Positions 1 to 7,484 of a DNA stretch of 28,889 nucleotides are shown one piece after another. Under the pieces are notes generated by a model, which saw only the letters and a list, made by a program, of their open reading frames with translations, was not told the DNA's origin and ran no database searches. Position 1 is the first letter of the stretch. Each line of letters opens with the position of its first letter. Made by a program: the position numbers and the translations under genes. This stretch comes from SIG78 sp045585955 (GTDB lineage Bacteria; Verrucomicrobiota; Lentisphaeria; Victivallales; Victivallaceae). The DNA is taken from positions 1 through 28,889 of the forward strand of contig JAZMZK010000128.1 in the NCBI GenBank assembly GCA_045585955.1, in the 5' to 3' direction.

Positions 1-27
1 CGCTATGTTCCCAACAAGGGTCGGTAC

Positions 28-79
28 TTGAGGAGGGGAAAAAGACCTTTTGAGGAAAGGTCCTTTTTCCCCTCCTCAA
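28..79. repeat. Long hairpin with one bulge
   Basis: The arm beginning ttgaggaggggaaaaag at 28 pairs with the complementary arm ending at 79, with a single bulged base and a 5-nt loop (51-55, tgagg). The arms are purine-rich and pyrimidine-rich respectively. There is no U-tract immediately after the stem on either strand, so a simple intrinsic terminator is not obvious. Confidence 0.7.
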
Positions 80-109
80 ACTCCACCCCTTTTTTCCAAA
101 CCTTTTACC

Positions 110-146
110 GGCATTTATCTTTTTGCTCCGCAAAAAGATAAATGCC
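110..146. repeat. Perfect 17-bp hairpin with 3-nt loop
   Basis: Positions 110-126 (ggcatttatctttttgc) are the exact reverse complement of 130-146, with loop tcc at 127-129. It could help terminate rfaE1 transcripts read on the minus strand, although the T-run is inside the stem instead of after it. Confidence 0.75.
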
Positions 147-222
147 ATTCAAATTTTGAAAAAATTCTCAATGCACAGGTATATCTGCATTTTTATCTAC
201 CTACCCGTATTGGGAACAGAGC

Positions 223-1227
223 CTATTCCTTTAAAGCTGCACTCAATTCTTCTGCACTTACCGTGGCAGTGCCCAGTTGTTTGACCACCACTCCGGCTGC
301 ATAGTTCGCCAGTTCTGCTGCTGTACGGGCATCGCACCCTGCGGCCAACGCCAATGCTGCGGTTGCGACCACAGTATCTCCGGCACCGGATACATCGTAC
401 ACCTCTCTGGCCCGGGTGGGGATCACCATACTGCTGCCGTCAGCATTATAGAGCGCCATACCTTGTGCTGCCAGCGATATAAGCAAGTGTTTGACCTGCC
501 AATTATTCATAATTATATTGGCTACATGCTGTAAACTTTCATCTTTTGCGGCATCTCCTTTTTGGGGAGTCTGCGGCACACCCGCCATTGCGAATGCTTC
601 GCTGCGATTGGGTTTCATGGCAGTAAGCCCGTGAAGTTTCATGGGGTTACGCGGATTGGGGTCAAGCACCGTTATTATATTGTATTTATTGGCACAATCG
701 ATCAAATCCTGAGTCATAGCTTCAGAAAAAAGCCCTTTGGCGTAATCTTCGATGATCAAAGCCTGCACCTGACCGCTTGCCAGATGAGCTTTGACCTTGT
801 TTGCCAACTCCTGCCGCAGAGTTTCGCTGGCGGCGGTGGGGTTTTCGTAATCTATACGCAATAATTGCTGACTGCCGGCAATGACCCGTTCTTTGCGGAT
901 GCTGGGGCGATCAAAATCGGTCAGCACGCCAGATGGGTCGATCTTATACTCCCGCAGCATCTGCCGGATAAGTTCGCCATTACTGTCGTTACCTACCAGC
1001 CCGAAAGCATCGACCTGACCGCCCAGAGTTACGATATTGCGCATAACATTGGCCGCCCCGCCCAGACAACAGCTGGTTTTGGAAACTTGAACGACCGGAA
1101 CCGGAGCTTCCGGAGAAATACGCTCAACCACACCCCACACATAACTGTCGATCATCAGATCGCCGATCACAGCGATCCGGCAACCGGGAAACTTACCGAG
1201 CACCTTTTCGAGGTTTGAGTTCTTCAT
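223..1227 (-). CDS. rfaE1: D-glycero-beta-D-manno-heptose-7-phosphate kinase (RfaE1/HldE kinase domain, PfkB family)
   Basis: A 334-aa cytoplasmic sugar kinase that would phosphorylate heptose 7-phosphate at C1 on the way to ADP-heptose for the LPS inner core. The protein shows the RfaE1 N-terminal signature GDLMIDSYVWG...ERISPEAPVPV, a GGAANV ribokinase-fold motif, the late segments DPNPRN and MKPNRSEA, and the PfkB GAGD signature at about residues 281-284 with catalytic Asp284. Only the kinase half of E. coli HldE is present, so the adenylyltransferase must be elsewhere. An upstream in-frame ATG at 1335 exists, but it lies upstream of a good minus-strand promoter (1272-1300), so the start at 1227 (MKNSNLEKV) is preferred. 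The gene is divergent from the AraC-type regulator and stands alone. The family is certain; the exact heptose substrate is inferred. Confidence 0.92.
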   Translation of the reverse strand: MKNSNLEKVLGKFPGCRIAVIGDLMIDSYVWGVVERISPEAPVPVVQVSKTSCCLGGAANVMRNIVTLGGQVDAFGLVGNDSNGELIRQMLREYKIDPSGVLTDFDRPSIRKERVIAGSQQLLRIDYENPTAASETLRQELANKVKAHLASGQVQALIIEDYAKGLFSEAMTQDLIDCANKYNIITVLDPNPRNPMKLHGLTAMKPNRSEAFAMAGVPQTPQKGDAAKDESLQHVANIIMNNWQVKHLLISLAAQGMALYNADGSSMVIPTRAREVYDVSGAGDTVVATAALALAAGCDARTAAELANYAAGVVVKQLGTATVSAEELSAALKE

Positions 1228-1271
1228 AACCTTATATAAAATCCTGTTAAAAATACAAAATGCATTGCTGC

Positions 1272-1300
1272 AATATAGTGCCTCTTTGAAACAAGTGCAA
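1272..1300 (-). promoter_or_regulatory. Predicted sigma-70-type promoter of rfaE1
   Basis: Read on the minus strand: -35 TTGCAC (1295-1300), 17-bp spacer, -10 TATATT (1272-1277). The predicted start of transcription is about 38 nt before the ATG at 1227. Confidence 0.6.
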
Positions 1301-1328
1301 ATATTAAGCAACTTTTTTTTTACATGAT

Positions 1329-1357
1329 TTGCCAAATAAAATGCTTTGTTGTATATT
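1329..1357 (+). promoter_or_regulatory. Predicted sigma-70-type promoter of the AraC-family gene
   Basis: -35 TTGCCA (1329-1334), 17-bp spacer, -10 TATATT (1352-1357). It would give a leader of about 38 nt before the ATG at 1402. Confidence 0.55.
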
Positions 1358-1401
1358 GTAAAAGCATAAATAACCCAAATTCAACCCTGTAAACAGCATC
1401 T

Positions 1402-2280
1402 ATGGTCGAAGAAAATGTCACCGTGGGTTCCGCAGATCTTGCCTTGCATGAAAAGGTCGATTTGCTGGAAAAACAACTGAATATACATTTAACCATCCAC
1501 GATCTGCGGGGCTTGCTTTCGCTGAATATGCGTGATCATATTTTACCCGGACGCCGCTGGCATCGCTGCCCGTACTGCTGGGAAGGCAGATTCGATCACC
1601 CTCAATGGTCGATAGATTGTACCCGGGAGTGCATGTATTTGCCCCACAGCCGTTGTCAGAAAAATCCTTCACCTTATTGGAAAAAGTGCTGGAAAGGCAC
1701 TTGGGAACTGGTTGTGCCCATAACCCGCAACGGTCAAAGCATGCTGCTTTTGTTTGCCGGTTTGTTCAGGGATGAAACCAATACTTTGCCGCCGGAAGTA
1801 AAGGCGTTGCCGGAGTTTCACCGCAAATACTACCGCAAATTACCGGCAAAAAATTCCGTTGATGCCCAAGTGCTGATAACTGCATTGGAGTTTTTCGGCA
1901 ACGCTCTCCTGCTGGAACTGGAAAAATCAAACATGCAGGAAGATTTCTCCCCCCGGAACATGAACGAAATAATCCAGCGTTTTATCTTGCAGAATGCTTC
2001 GCAGGATATATCTTTGAAAGATCTGGCAAAACATCTCTCGCTCTCCCAATCCCGCACCGTACATGCAGTCAAACAGTATTGCGGTAAAAGCTTCGGTGAA
2101 CTTTTGCGTTCCGAGCGTATGAACCGGGCGGTAAACCTTTTGACTACGGTTCCGCAAATATCTATCAGTGAACTGGCTGCAAGTGTAGGCTACCGGGATC
2201 CGGCATACTTTATGCGGGTCTTTTCCAAAACATTCGGAATGGGGCCGCGCAGCTACCAGAAAATGTTGCAAAATCGTTAA
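1402..2280 (+). CDS. AraC-family transcriptional regulator with Cys-rich N-terminal sensor
   Basis: A 292-aa regulator. Residues from about 185 to 290 form the double helix-turn-helix of AraC/XylS proteins: first helix pair in ISLKDLAKHLSLSQSRTVHAV, second in ISELAASVGYRDPAYFMRVF, ending with the usual FGMGPRSYQ. The N-terminal half (about 20-125) is not a cupin. It contains Cys56, Cys59, Cys73, Cys77, Cys85 and Cys96 in CPYC, CTREC and later single-Cys contexts, followed by a beta-rich segment (WELVVPITRNGQSMLLLFAGLFRD) resembling PocR-type ligand or metal sensors. The spacing suggests metal or thiol chemistry, but this is inference. No clear Shine-Dalgarno precedes the ATG. It sits directly upstream of, and on the same strand as, the FAD-oxidoreductase/pseudopilin/DUF4838 operon and is the likely local activator. 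Confidence 0.88.
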   Translation: MVEENVTVGSADLALHEKVDLLEKQLNIHLTIHDLRGLLSLNMRDHILPGRRWHRCPYCWEGRFDHPQWSIDCTRECMYLPHSRCQKNPSPYWKKCWKGTWELVVPITRNGQSMLLLFAGLFRDETNTLPPEVKALPEFHRKYYRKLPAKNSVDAQVLITALEFFGNALLLELEKSNMQEDFSPRNMNEIIQRFILQNASQDISLKDLAKHLSLSQSRTVHAVKQYCGKSFGELLRSERMNRAVNLLTTVPQISISELAASVGYRDPAYFMRVFSKTFGMGPRSYQKMLQNR

Positions 2281-2320
2281 AAACAGCGTTTTTATCCATA
2301 ATAATCAACTATTTTGTGGA

Positions 2321-2349
2321 TTGTTTTTTGCAGTAGAATATTGTATATT
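2321..2349 (+). promoter_or_regulatory. Predicted promoter of the FAD oxidoreductase operon
   Basis: -35-like TTGTTT (2321-2326), 17-bp spacer, -10 TATATT (2344-2349), about 25 nt before the ATG at 2381. The weak -35 would fit an activator-dependent promoter; the adjacent AraC-type regulator is the natural candidate (inference). Confidence 0.45.
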
Positions 2350-2380
2350 TTACAGGAATAGAATTTATGGAGAACTTTTC

Positions 2381-3667
2381 ATGTGCAAAAAACAACCTTT
2401 TCCAAGTCAGTGTTTTATAACCGAACCGGAGCGCAACATCGCTCTGGCAGGCTGTTGCGATGTTCTTGTTGCCGGAGGCGGCCCCGCCGGTTTTGCTGCT
2501 GCCGTAAGCGCTGCCCGCCAGGGTGCAAAAACTATTTTGCTGGAAAAAAATGAATATCTGGGCGGCATTTGGACAGCCGGTCTGATGCCGTGGATCATTG
2601 ACTTTCAGAACAAAACCGGCATTATGGCGGAACTTTGTGAAACATTAAAGTCGGTCGGCGGTTATGCTGCCAGAGCCAATACTTTTACCGCCCCACCGGA
2701 AGAAATCAAGTTTTTGCTGGAAAAAATCGCTATCGACTCCGGAGTAACTCTCCTTTACGGAACAAGTGTCTGCAATGCAATAACCCGAGATCGCTGTATA
2801 GAATATGTCGTAACCGAAAGCCGTTCCGGGCGTGAAGCGTGGCAGGCAAAAATATTTATCGATGCTACCGGCGACGGCAATCTGGCATCAGCAGCAGGCT
2901 GCGAATTTGAATACGGCAATGCAGAAAAAATGGCTCAACCGGCATCGTTGACCGCTCTGTTGGGCGGGGTCGATCCAGAAATGCACAAAGATTTTTTTGT
3001 TACCTCGCCCAATGGTAAAGATAATTTTCTGCAAGTGCTGCAAACTGCCGGGATCACACCCAGTTACACTAACCCTTCGCTATTCCACTTCGGCGGCGGG
3101 ATCGTGGGGCTGATGAGCCATCACGCTTACAGTGTCGATCCTTTTGACAGCAAGTCAGTTTCACAGGCAGCGATCACCGGAAGAGCGGAAATCTACCGGC
3201 AAATCGAACTGTTGAAAAAACTCCCCGGCTGGGAAAACACTGTTTTACTGGCAACCGCCGCCAATCTGGGGATCCGGGAAGCCCGGCGAGTCAAAGGCAA
3301 AGCCGCAGTGACGATCAATGAACTCAATATGGAGAGTTACCCGGAACAAACCGTTTGCATACCTCAATTCTGCATAGATATACATGCGCCAGATCCCCGG
3401 AAATGCACCTCGGTCATAAGCAGTCGCCCTGTGGTAACTCAATCAGGCTACGGCATACCGTTCAAAGCGCTGCAAAGCTTTGATATAGACAATCTGCTGC
3501 TGGCAGGCCGCTGTATCTCCGGAGATTTTTTCATGCATGCCAGCTACCGGGTAACCGGCAATGCTGTGCCTATAGGCGAAGCAGCCGGTTGGGCTGCTGC
3601 CGAAGCGCTCCGGCAAGGTATTGAATTGGGAAAATTGAACAATGTACCATGTTTTTCAACAATATGA
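2381..3667 (+). CDS. FAD-dependent oxidoreductase (FAD_oxidored family)
   Basis: A 428-aa flavoprotein. Near the N terminus CDVLVAGGGPAGFAAAVSAA (Gly32-Gly33-Gly34-Pro-Ala-Gly37) is the dinucleotide-binding Rossmann motif, followed by the acidic end of strand 2 (ILLEKNEYLGG). FIDATGDGNLA is the second FAD contact, and the C-terminal LLLAGRCISGDFFMHASYRVTGNA...GEAAGWAAAEAL is typical of FAD_oxidored proteins found beside carbohydrate-active enzymes in Planctomycetes and Lentisphaerota. No signal peptide is seen, so it is probably cytoplasmic. A TTG-initiated extension to 2321 would overlap the promoter; the ATG at 2381 has GGAG 8 nt upstream. The stop codon (3665-3667) overlaps the GAGGA ribosome binding site of the next gene, indicating co-translation. 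The substrate is unknown. Confidence 0.85.
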   Translation: MCKKQPFPSQCFITEPERNIALAGCCDVLVAGGGPAGFAAAVSAARQGAKTILLEKNEYLGGIWTAGLMPWIIDFQNKTGIMAELCETLKSVGGYAARANTFTAPPEEIKFLLEKIAIDSGVTLLYGTSVCNAITRDRCIEYVVTESRSGREAWQAKIFIDATGDGNLASAAGCEFEYGNAEKMAQPASLTALLGGVDPEMHKDFFVTSPNGKDNFLQVLQTAGITPSYTNPSLFHFGGGIVGLMSHHAYSVDPFDSKSVSQAAITGRAEIYRQIELLKKLPGWENTVLLATAANLGIREARRVKGKAAVTINELNMESYPEQTVCIPQFCIDIHAPDPRKCTSVISSRPVVTQSGYGIPFKALQSFDIDNLLLAGRCISGDFFMHASYRVTGNAVPIGEAAGWAAAEALRQGIELGKLNNVPCFSTI

Positions 3668-3680
3668 GGAAAAAGCAAAA

Positions 3681-4364
3681 ATGAAAAAAATGTATGCAAT
3701 TCAAAGATTCACCCTCATTGAACTGTTGGTAGTAATAGCCATTATTGCCATTCTGGCAGCTATGCTGCTGCCGGCACTCTCGGCGGCACGGGAACGGGCA
3801 CGGGCATCCAACTGTACCAACAGTCTGCGTCAGATCGGGCTTTATGCTTTGATGTACGCCGGCGATCACGAAGATTACTTTCCGCCTACCATTGATAAAA
3901 AATATTTTTACATTGCTATGGAAAGCTACATAACCAATGGCGAAAAGTGGAGCAAAAATCAGGCAATGTCGTTTTTCACCTGCCCCAGCGATGCTGAACG
4001 GATGGGCGACCCGGATAATTTTATTTTCAGTTTCGGTCAAAATAAATATGCAGCCTGCGACCAGACCACAACATCAACATCAGTAAAGTTCAAGCAAAAA
4101 TTCAGTTCGCTTTACGATCCGACCAAAACGCTCTATTTTGCCGACAGCTCCCGTTTCGGCAGTGGTGTAACTTATCCCAACACCACCCGGCTTTTCGATT
4201 CATCCGTTTATCCATTTAAAGACAGTGTAGTGGAAACCAACGGTGTCCGCTACCGCCACGGCAAGCTGGCAAATGTACTGATGGCAGACGGTCATGTTGA
4301 AGCTGTCCCGGTAGAAGCTTACAAAGGCAGTACCAATATTATTTTCAAAGGCGGCAATTTTTAA
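3681..4364 (+). CDS. Type II secretion pseudopilin-like protein (prepilin-type N-terminal leader, H-x9-DG C terminus)
   Basis: A 227-aa exported protein. Residues 10-29 read FTLIELLVVIAIIAILAAML, the class III signal and hydrophobic helix of type IV pilins and pseudopilins, with the conserved Glu at +5 (Glu14). The globular part begins CTNSLRQIGLYALMYAGDHEDYFPP and ends with HGKLANVLMADGHVEAV, an exact H-x9-DG motif (His193, Asp203-Gly204). The residue before the processing point is Arg9, not the usual Gly. The start at 3681 is chosen because GAGGA (3666-3670) precedes it; an upstream ATG at 3642 lies inside the FAD gene. It is the second gene of the operon, 22 bp before the DUF4838 gene. In Lentisphaerota such genes often accompany secreted glycan-degrading proteins. 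Its role as pilus subunit, secretion pseudopilin or surface adaptor is unknown. Confidence 0.85.
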   Translation: MKKMYAIQRFTLIELLVVIAIIAILAAMLLPALSAARERARASNCTNSLRQIGLYALMYAGDHEDYFPPTIDKKYFYIAMESYITNGEKWSKNQAMSFFTCPSDAERMGDPDNFIFSFGQNKYAACDQTTTSTSVKFKQKFSSLYDPTKTLYFADSSRFGSGVTYPNTTRLFDSSVYPFKDSVVETNGVRYRHGKLANVLMADGHVEAVPVEAYKGSTNIIFKGGNF

Positions 4365-4386
4365 AAAGATAAGGATATAAAAAATT

Positions 4387-7300
4387 ATGAAAAAAATCTT
4401 ACAAATCGCATTGTGTATCTTTTCACTGCTGGCAGCATTGAGCGTATCAGCGGCTGAAAAAAGCATCTACATCGGCAAAAACATTGCTTTTTCGCTCGAT
4501 AAAAACAATACAGAAATCGTGGTGGATGCCAACGCCAATAAAGTTGTGCGTTTTGCCGCCGGAGAACTGAAAACATTTCTGGATGACATACTTTCATCTA
4601 ACATCAACATCGTAACCACCCCCACAGCCGGTAAAAAACATTTCTTTATCGGTAAAGAATTTGCCAAAGAGTGCAAGTTTGATGAGAAAAAACTCTTCCG
4701 CGATGCGTTTTATATCGTAACTTACGGCGACGGCATTTACATTGGCGGTATCGACTCGGCAACCGCATTCCCGGAAAAACAACTGCAATATACCATCTGG
4801 AACCAATATTATGAGCGTGCCACTTTGTTTGGCGTTTACGACTTTCTGGAACGCTTTGCCGGAGTGCGTTTTTATTTCCCCGGCGAACTGGGCACCATTA
4901 TCCCCAAAACATCTGCAATAAAAGTTCCGCAGTTGGAAATTTTTGATTTCCCGGATTACGATTTCCGCCGTTACAGCATGTACCGGGGTGAATGGATGGA
5001 TTTGCCCAAAAGCCCTGCTTCGCTGGAGCGTTACAATAAATACCGCAGCCGCAGCAAATACACTCAAAGACGCATGGTTAACGGAGCCTGGCTCAAAACC
5101 GCCCCCAACGATTACCGTAATGAAGAAAAAAATCTGGCTTTTTACCGTTACCGTATGGAAACTTTTATGGAGCCGAACTGCCACGGCTTGGCCCGTTACT
5201 GCTATATCCAACGCTTCGGCAAGACCAATCCGGAATACTTTGCTTTGATGGATAACGGTCAGCGGCACAACTCCGAAAATCTGCCCCACCCCGGCAGTAT
5301 CTGCTATTCCAGCAATGTTGTAGAAGAAATTTATCAGGATGCCAAAAGCTTTCTGCTGGGCGAAAAGCCAGCCAAACGCGGCGTGCTGACTTTGCACACC
5401 GGCAAGCACGGTTGGGATCCTTCCGCCTGTCAGAAAGGTTATTTCAACATCATGCCGCAGGACAGCTACTACCGCTGCCGCTGCGAAAAGTGTGCCAAAA
5501 AATTCGGTACCGGCGTAAACTATGCCACTGAATTCATGTGGCAGTTTACTGTCGATATTGCCAACCGCCTGAAAAAAGAAGGCGTCCCCGGCAAAGTCAC
5601 CCAGATGGCATACCGCCCGTACCGGGCAGTGCCGAAAACGGTGGAAATACCTGATAATGTATCGGTAATGGTTGCCGAAATCGGTCCCTGGGGGCAATAC
5701 AACCCCGCCGGACAGAAAAGAGATTATGCCGAAATCGCCGCATGGTCGAAAAAGGTTGCCCCCAACCGGATCTATCTCTGGAACTATGTAGGCAAAAACA
5801 ATTCCTGCGGTACAAATCTGCCGGATATACCAGCGCCGACACATAAGGCGATGGCTCTTTATTACAAATCATTGATGCCGCTGAATATCCGCGGAGCTTA
5901 TCTGGAAAGCGAAACCGACCGCTATATAAATAACTACCTCATGTACTACCTTTACGGTAAACTGGCGTGGGATAATAAAGTCGATACCGACGCACTTATC
6001 GAAGAACACCACAAACTCATGTTCGGCAAAGCCGCACAGCTCATGGGTACGATATTTGATGATTTTGAAAAACTCTGGCTCTCCCGTGTAGTGGCAAAAC
6101 AGGCGGAAACCGCCCGCGGACCGCTCATCAGTGTACCGCCGGAAAGCGAACTCTGGGGCGAAGTGTATTCTGCCGGAACCATTGAAAACTTCCGCCGGCG
6201 TTTTGACGAAGCCGAAAAGCTCACTGCCGGTGACCGTATGGCCAATGCCCGTGTAAAACTTTTCCGGCGGGAGTGGCTGGAACCGCTTACCCAAGCCCGG
6301 AAAAAATATATTGAAATGACCGATGCCTTAGGTGATTTCGGTTTTGAACTCAACAAGCCGTTTTATTTGGGAGCATTCAAGTTTTTTGCCAAATATTCGG
6401 AAAGCAGCGAACATGTTTCAACTAAAGTAACCGTTTCCACCGGCAACAACAGTTTGCGGATAGTTTTTGAATGTGAAGAGCCGGACTTTGACCGGATCAA
6501 TGCCAGCAAACGCCAGCGAAACGATCCCAACACCTGGCAGGACAGCAGTGTGGAAGTCTTTATCAACCCCAATGGTGACAACAAAAACTTCTACCAATTC
6601 ATACTCAATGCTCAAAACTCTCTGACCATTCACAAATCGGAACTCCAGGACAGCCACGCCAGAAAAGTCGGAACTATCCCGGCTGGAGTATACACCAATG
6701 TTACCCGCACGAAAAATGGTTTCCGGGCGGCGTTGAGCATCCCCTTCAAACAGCTTAAAGACTTTGACCTGAACAAAGCAAAATTCAACTTTACCCGCAA
6801 CCGCATCCTCAACATCAAAAAGGATTACAACCAGCTCTATATATGGAGCCCCTTTGCCAAGCGTTTCAACGACTTGGAAAACTTTGGCAAACTCAAAAAA
6901 TCCGGAGAAAATGCAGCCAGTTTCATTAATGATGGCAATTTTTCCGCTCCCCAACGGGGGCGCTGGCTGGGCAAGTGGTTCCACAATCAGAAACTGCTGG
7001 CTGATCAAAGTATCAAGCAGGACAGCAAAGAGTTTTTCAGTTATCCGGCAAGTATGAAAATGGTCAACGGCAATCCTGCACTGCTCTATTTCACCCAATA
7101 CTTGAGCCAGCTCAAACCCAATACCGAATACGAATTGAGCTGTCTGGTAAAGTATAAAGAGATCAAACGCAACGCCAAAAGCAGTAACGGTGGATTCAGA
7201 ATCAATGTAAATGTGGAAAAAAACGCCTGGTTTCCCAAAAATTCTCTGTTGGGAACCAGCAACTGGACACGCTTGAAATACCGCTTCAAGACCACCGCCA

Positions 7301-7404
7301 AAACCAATAATCCGCACCGGGCATATATGCGGTTCTACTTAAATGGGGCCACCGGCACGGTTTGGATCGACGATGTAAAGATCGTGGAAGTCAAAAGCAA
7401 ATAA
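4387..7404 (+). CDS. Secreted DUF4838 protein with alpha-glucuronidase-like N-terminal domain and C-terminal carbohydrate-binding domains
   Basis: A 1005-aa protein with a clear Sec signal peptide (residues 1-22, ending VSAA). About residues 30-150 resemble the N-terminal domain of GH67 alpha-glucuronidases (VVRFAAGELKTFLDDI... followed by a FIGKEF strand). About 180-520 match DUF4838, with FALMDNG, the CxCxxC cluster near residue 362 (RCRCEKC), and MAYRPYRAVP. About 660-830 look like a CBM9/DOMON beta-sandwich (DSSVEVFINPNGDNKNFYQFILN around 720). From about 847 to the end is a CBM4/9-like jelly roll ending GTVWIDDVKIVEV. AAGGAT lies about 10 nt before the ATG. It is the last gene of the operon and is followed by a strong terminator. 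It probably acts outside the inner membrane on a complex glycan, but no catalytic residues can be assigned for DUF4838. Confidence 0.87.
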   Translation: MKKILQIALCIFSLLAALSVSAAEKSIYIGKNIAFSLDKNNTEIVVDANANKVVRFAAGELKTFLDDILSSNINIVTTPTAGKKHFFIGKEFAKECKFDEKKLFRDAFYIVTYGDGIYIGGIDSATAFPEKQLQYTIWNQYYERATLFGVYDFLERFAGVRFYFPGELGTIIPKTSAIKVPQLEIFDFPDYDFRRYSMYRGEWMDLPKSPASLERYNKYRSRSKYTQRRMVNGAWLKTAPNDYRNEEKNLAFYRYRMETFMEPNCHGLARYCYIQRFGKTNPEYFALMDNGQRHNSENLPHPGSICYSSNVVEEIYQDAKSFLLGEKPAKRGVLTLHTGKHGWDPSACQKGYFNIMPQDSYYRCRCEKCAKKFGTGVNYATEFMWQFTVDIANRLKKEGVPGKVTQMAYRPYRAVPKTVEIPDNVSVMVAEIGPWGQYNPAGQKRDYAEIAAWSKKVAPNRIYLWNYVGKNNSCGTNLPDIPAPTHKAMALYYKSLMPLNIRGAYLESETDRYINNYLMYYLYGKLAWDNKVDTDALIEEHHKLMFGKAAQLMGTIFDDFEKLWLSRVVAKQAETARGPLISVPPESELWGEVYSAGTIENFRRRFDEAEKLTAGDRMANARVKLFRREWLEPLTQARKKYIEMTDALGDFGFELNKPFYLGAFKFFAKYSESSEHVSTKVTVSTGNNSLRIVFECEEPDFDRINASKRQRNDPNTWQDSSVEVFINPNGDNKNFYQFILNAQNSLTIHKSELQDSHARKVGTIPAGVYTNVTRTKNGFRAALSIPFKQLKDFDLNKAKFNFTRNRILNIKKDYNQLYIWSPFAKRFNDLENFGKLKKSGENAASFINDGNFSAPQRGRWLGKWFHNQKLLADQSIKQDSKEFFSYPASMKMVNGNPALLYFTQYLSQLKPNTEYELSCLVKYKEIKRNAKSSNGGFRINVNVEKNAWFPKNSLLGTSNWTRLKYRFKTTAKTNNPHRAYMRFYLNGATGTVWIDDVKIVEVKSK

Positions 7405-7419
7405 ACAACTATGTAAAAC

Positions 7420-7469
7420 AAAACAGCTGTTGCAAACAAATTTATGTTGTTTTGCAACAGCTGTTTTTT
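7420..7469. terminator. Bidirectional intrinsic terminator
   Basis: Perfect 17-bp stem (7420-7436 with 7451-7467; core aaaacagctgttgcaaa), a loop that can pair partly, then a T-run on the plus strand. The minus-strand reading also ends in a T-rich tail. It sits between the convergent DUF4838 gene and the 193-aa gene. Confidence 0.88.
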
Positions 7470-7484
7470 GCAGGCTTATTCTGC

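Larger units (their letters stand above)
2..222. repeat. Nested inverted-repeat unit with imperfect 22-nt terminal inverted repeats
   Basis: Positions 2-23 and 201-222 are inverted repeats of each other with 18 of 22 matches; the core is tgttcccaa near the left end and ttgggaaca near the right. Inside lie two strong hairpins (28-79 and 110-146). No convincing gene is present: an open frame from 50 has no homology-like features and runs into the rfaE1 3' end. The unit ends exactly one base before the rfaE1 stop triplet (223-225, minus). A palindromic or MITE-like intergenic repeat is the best description; it may extend left of the window. Only one copy is in this window, so repetitiveness is inferred. 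Confidence 0.55.

Noticed and set aside
50..304. 84-codon plus-strand frame at the left edge
   Set aside because: It translates through two hairpins and into the end of rfaE1, has no plausible ribosome binding site and no protein features.
4594..5844. 416-codon minus-strand frame inside the DUF4838 gene
   Set aside because: Antisense shadow; the plus frame has a signal peptide and contiguous domains through the whole region.
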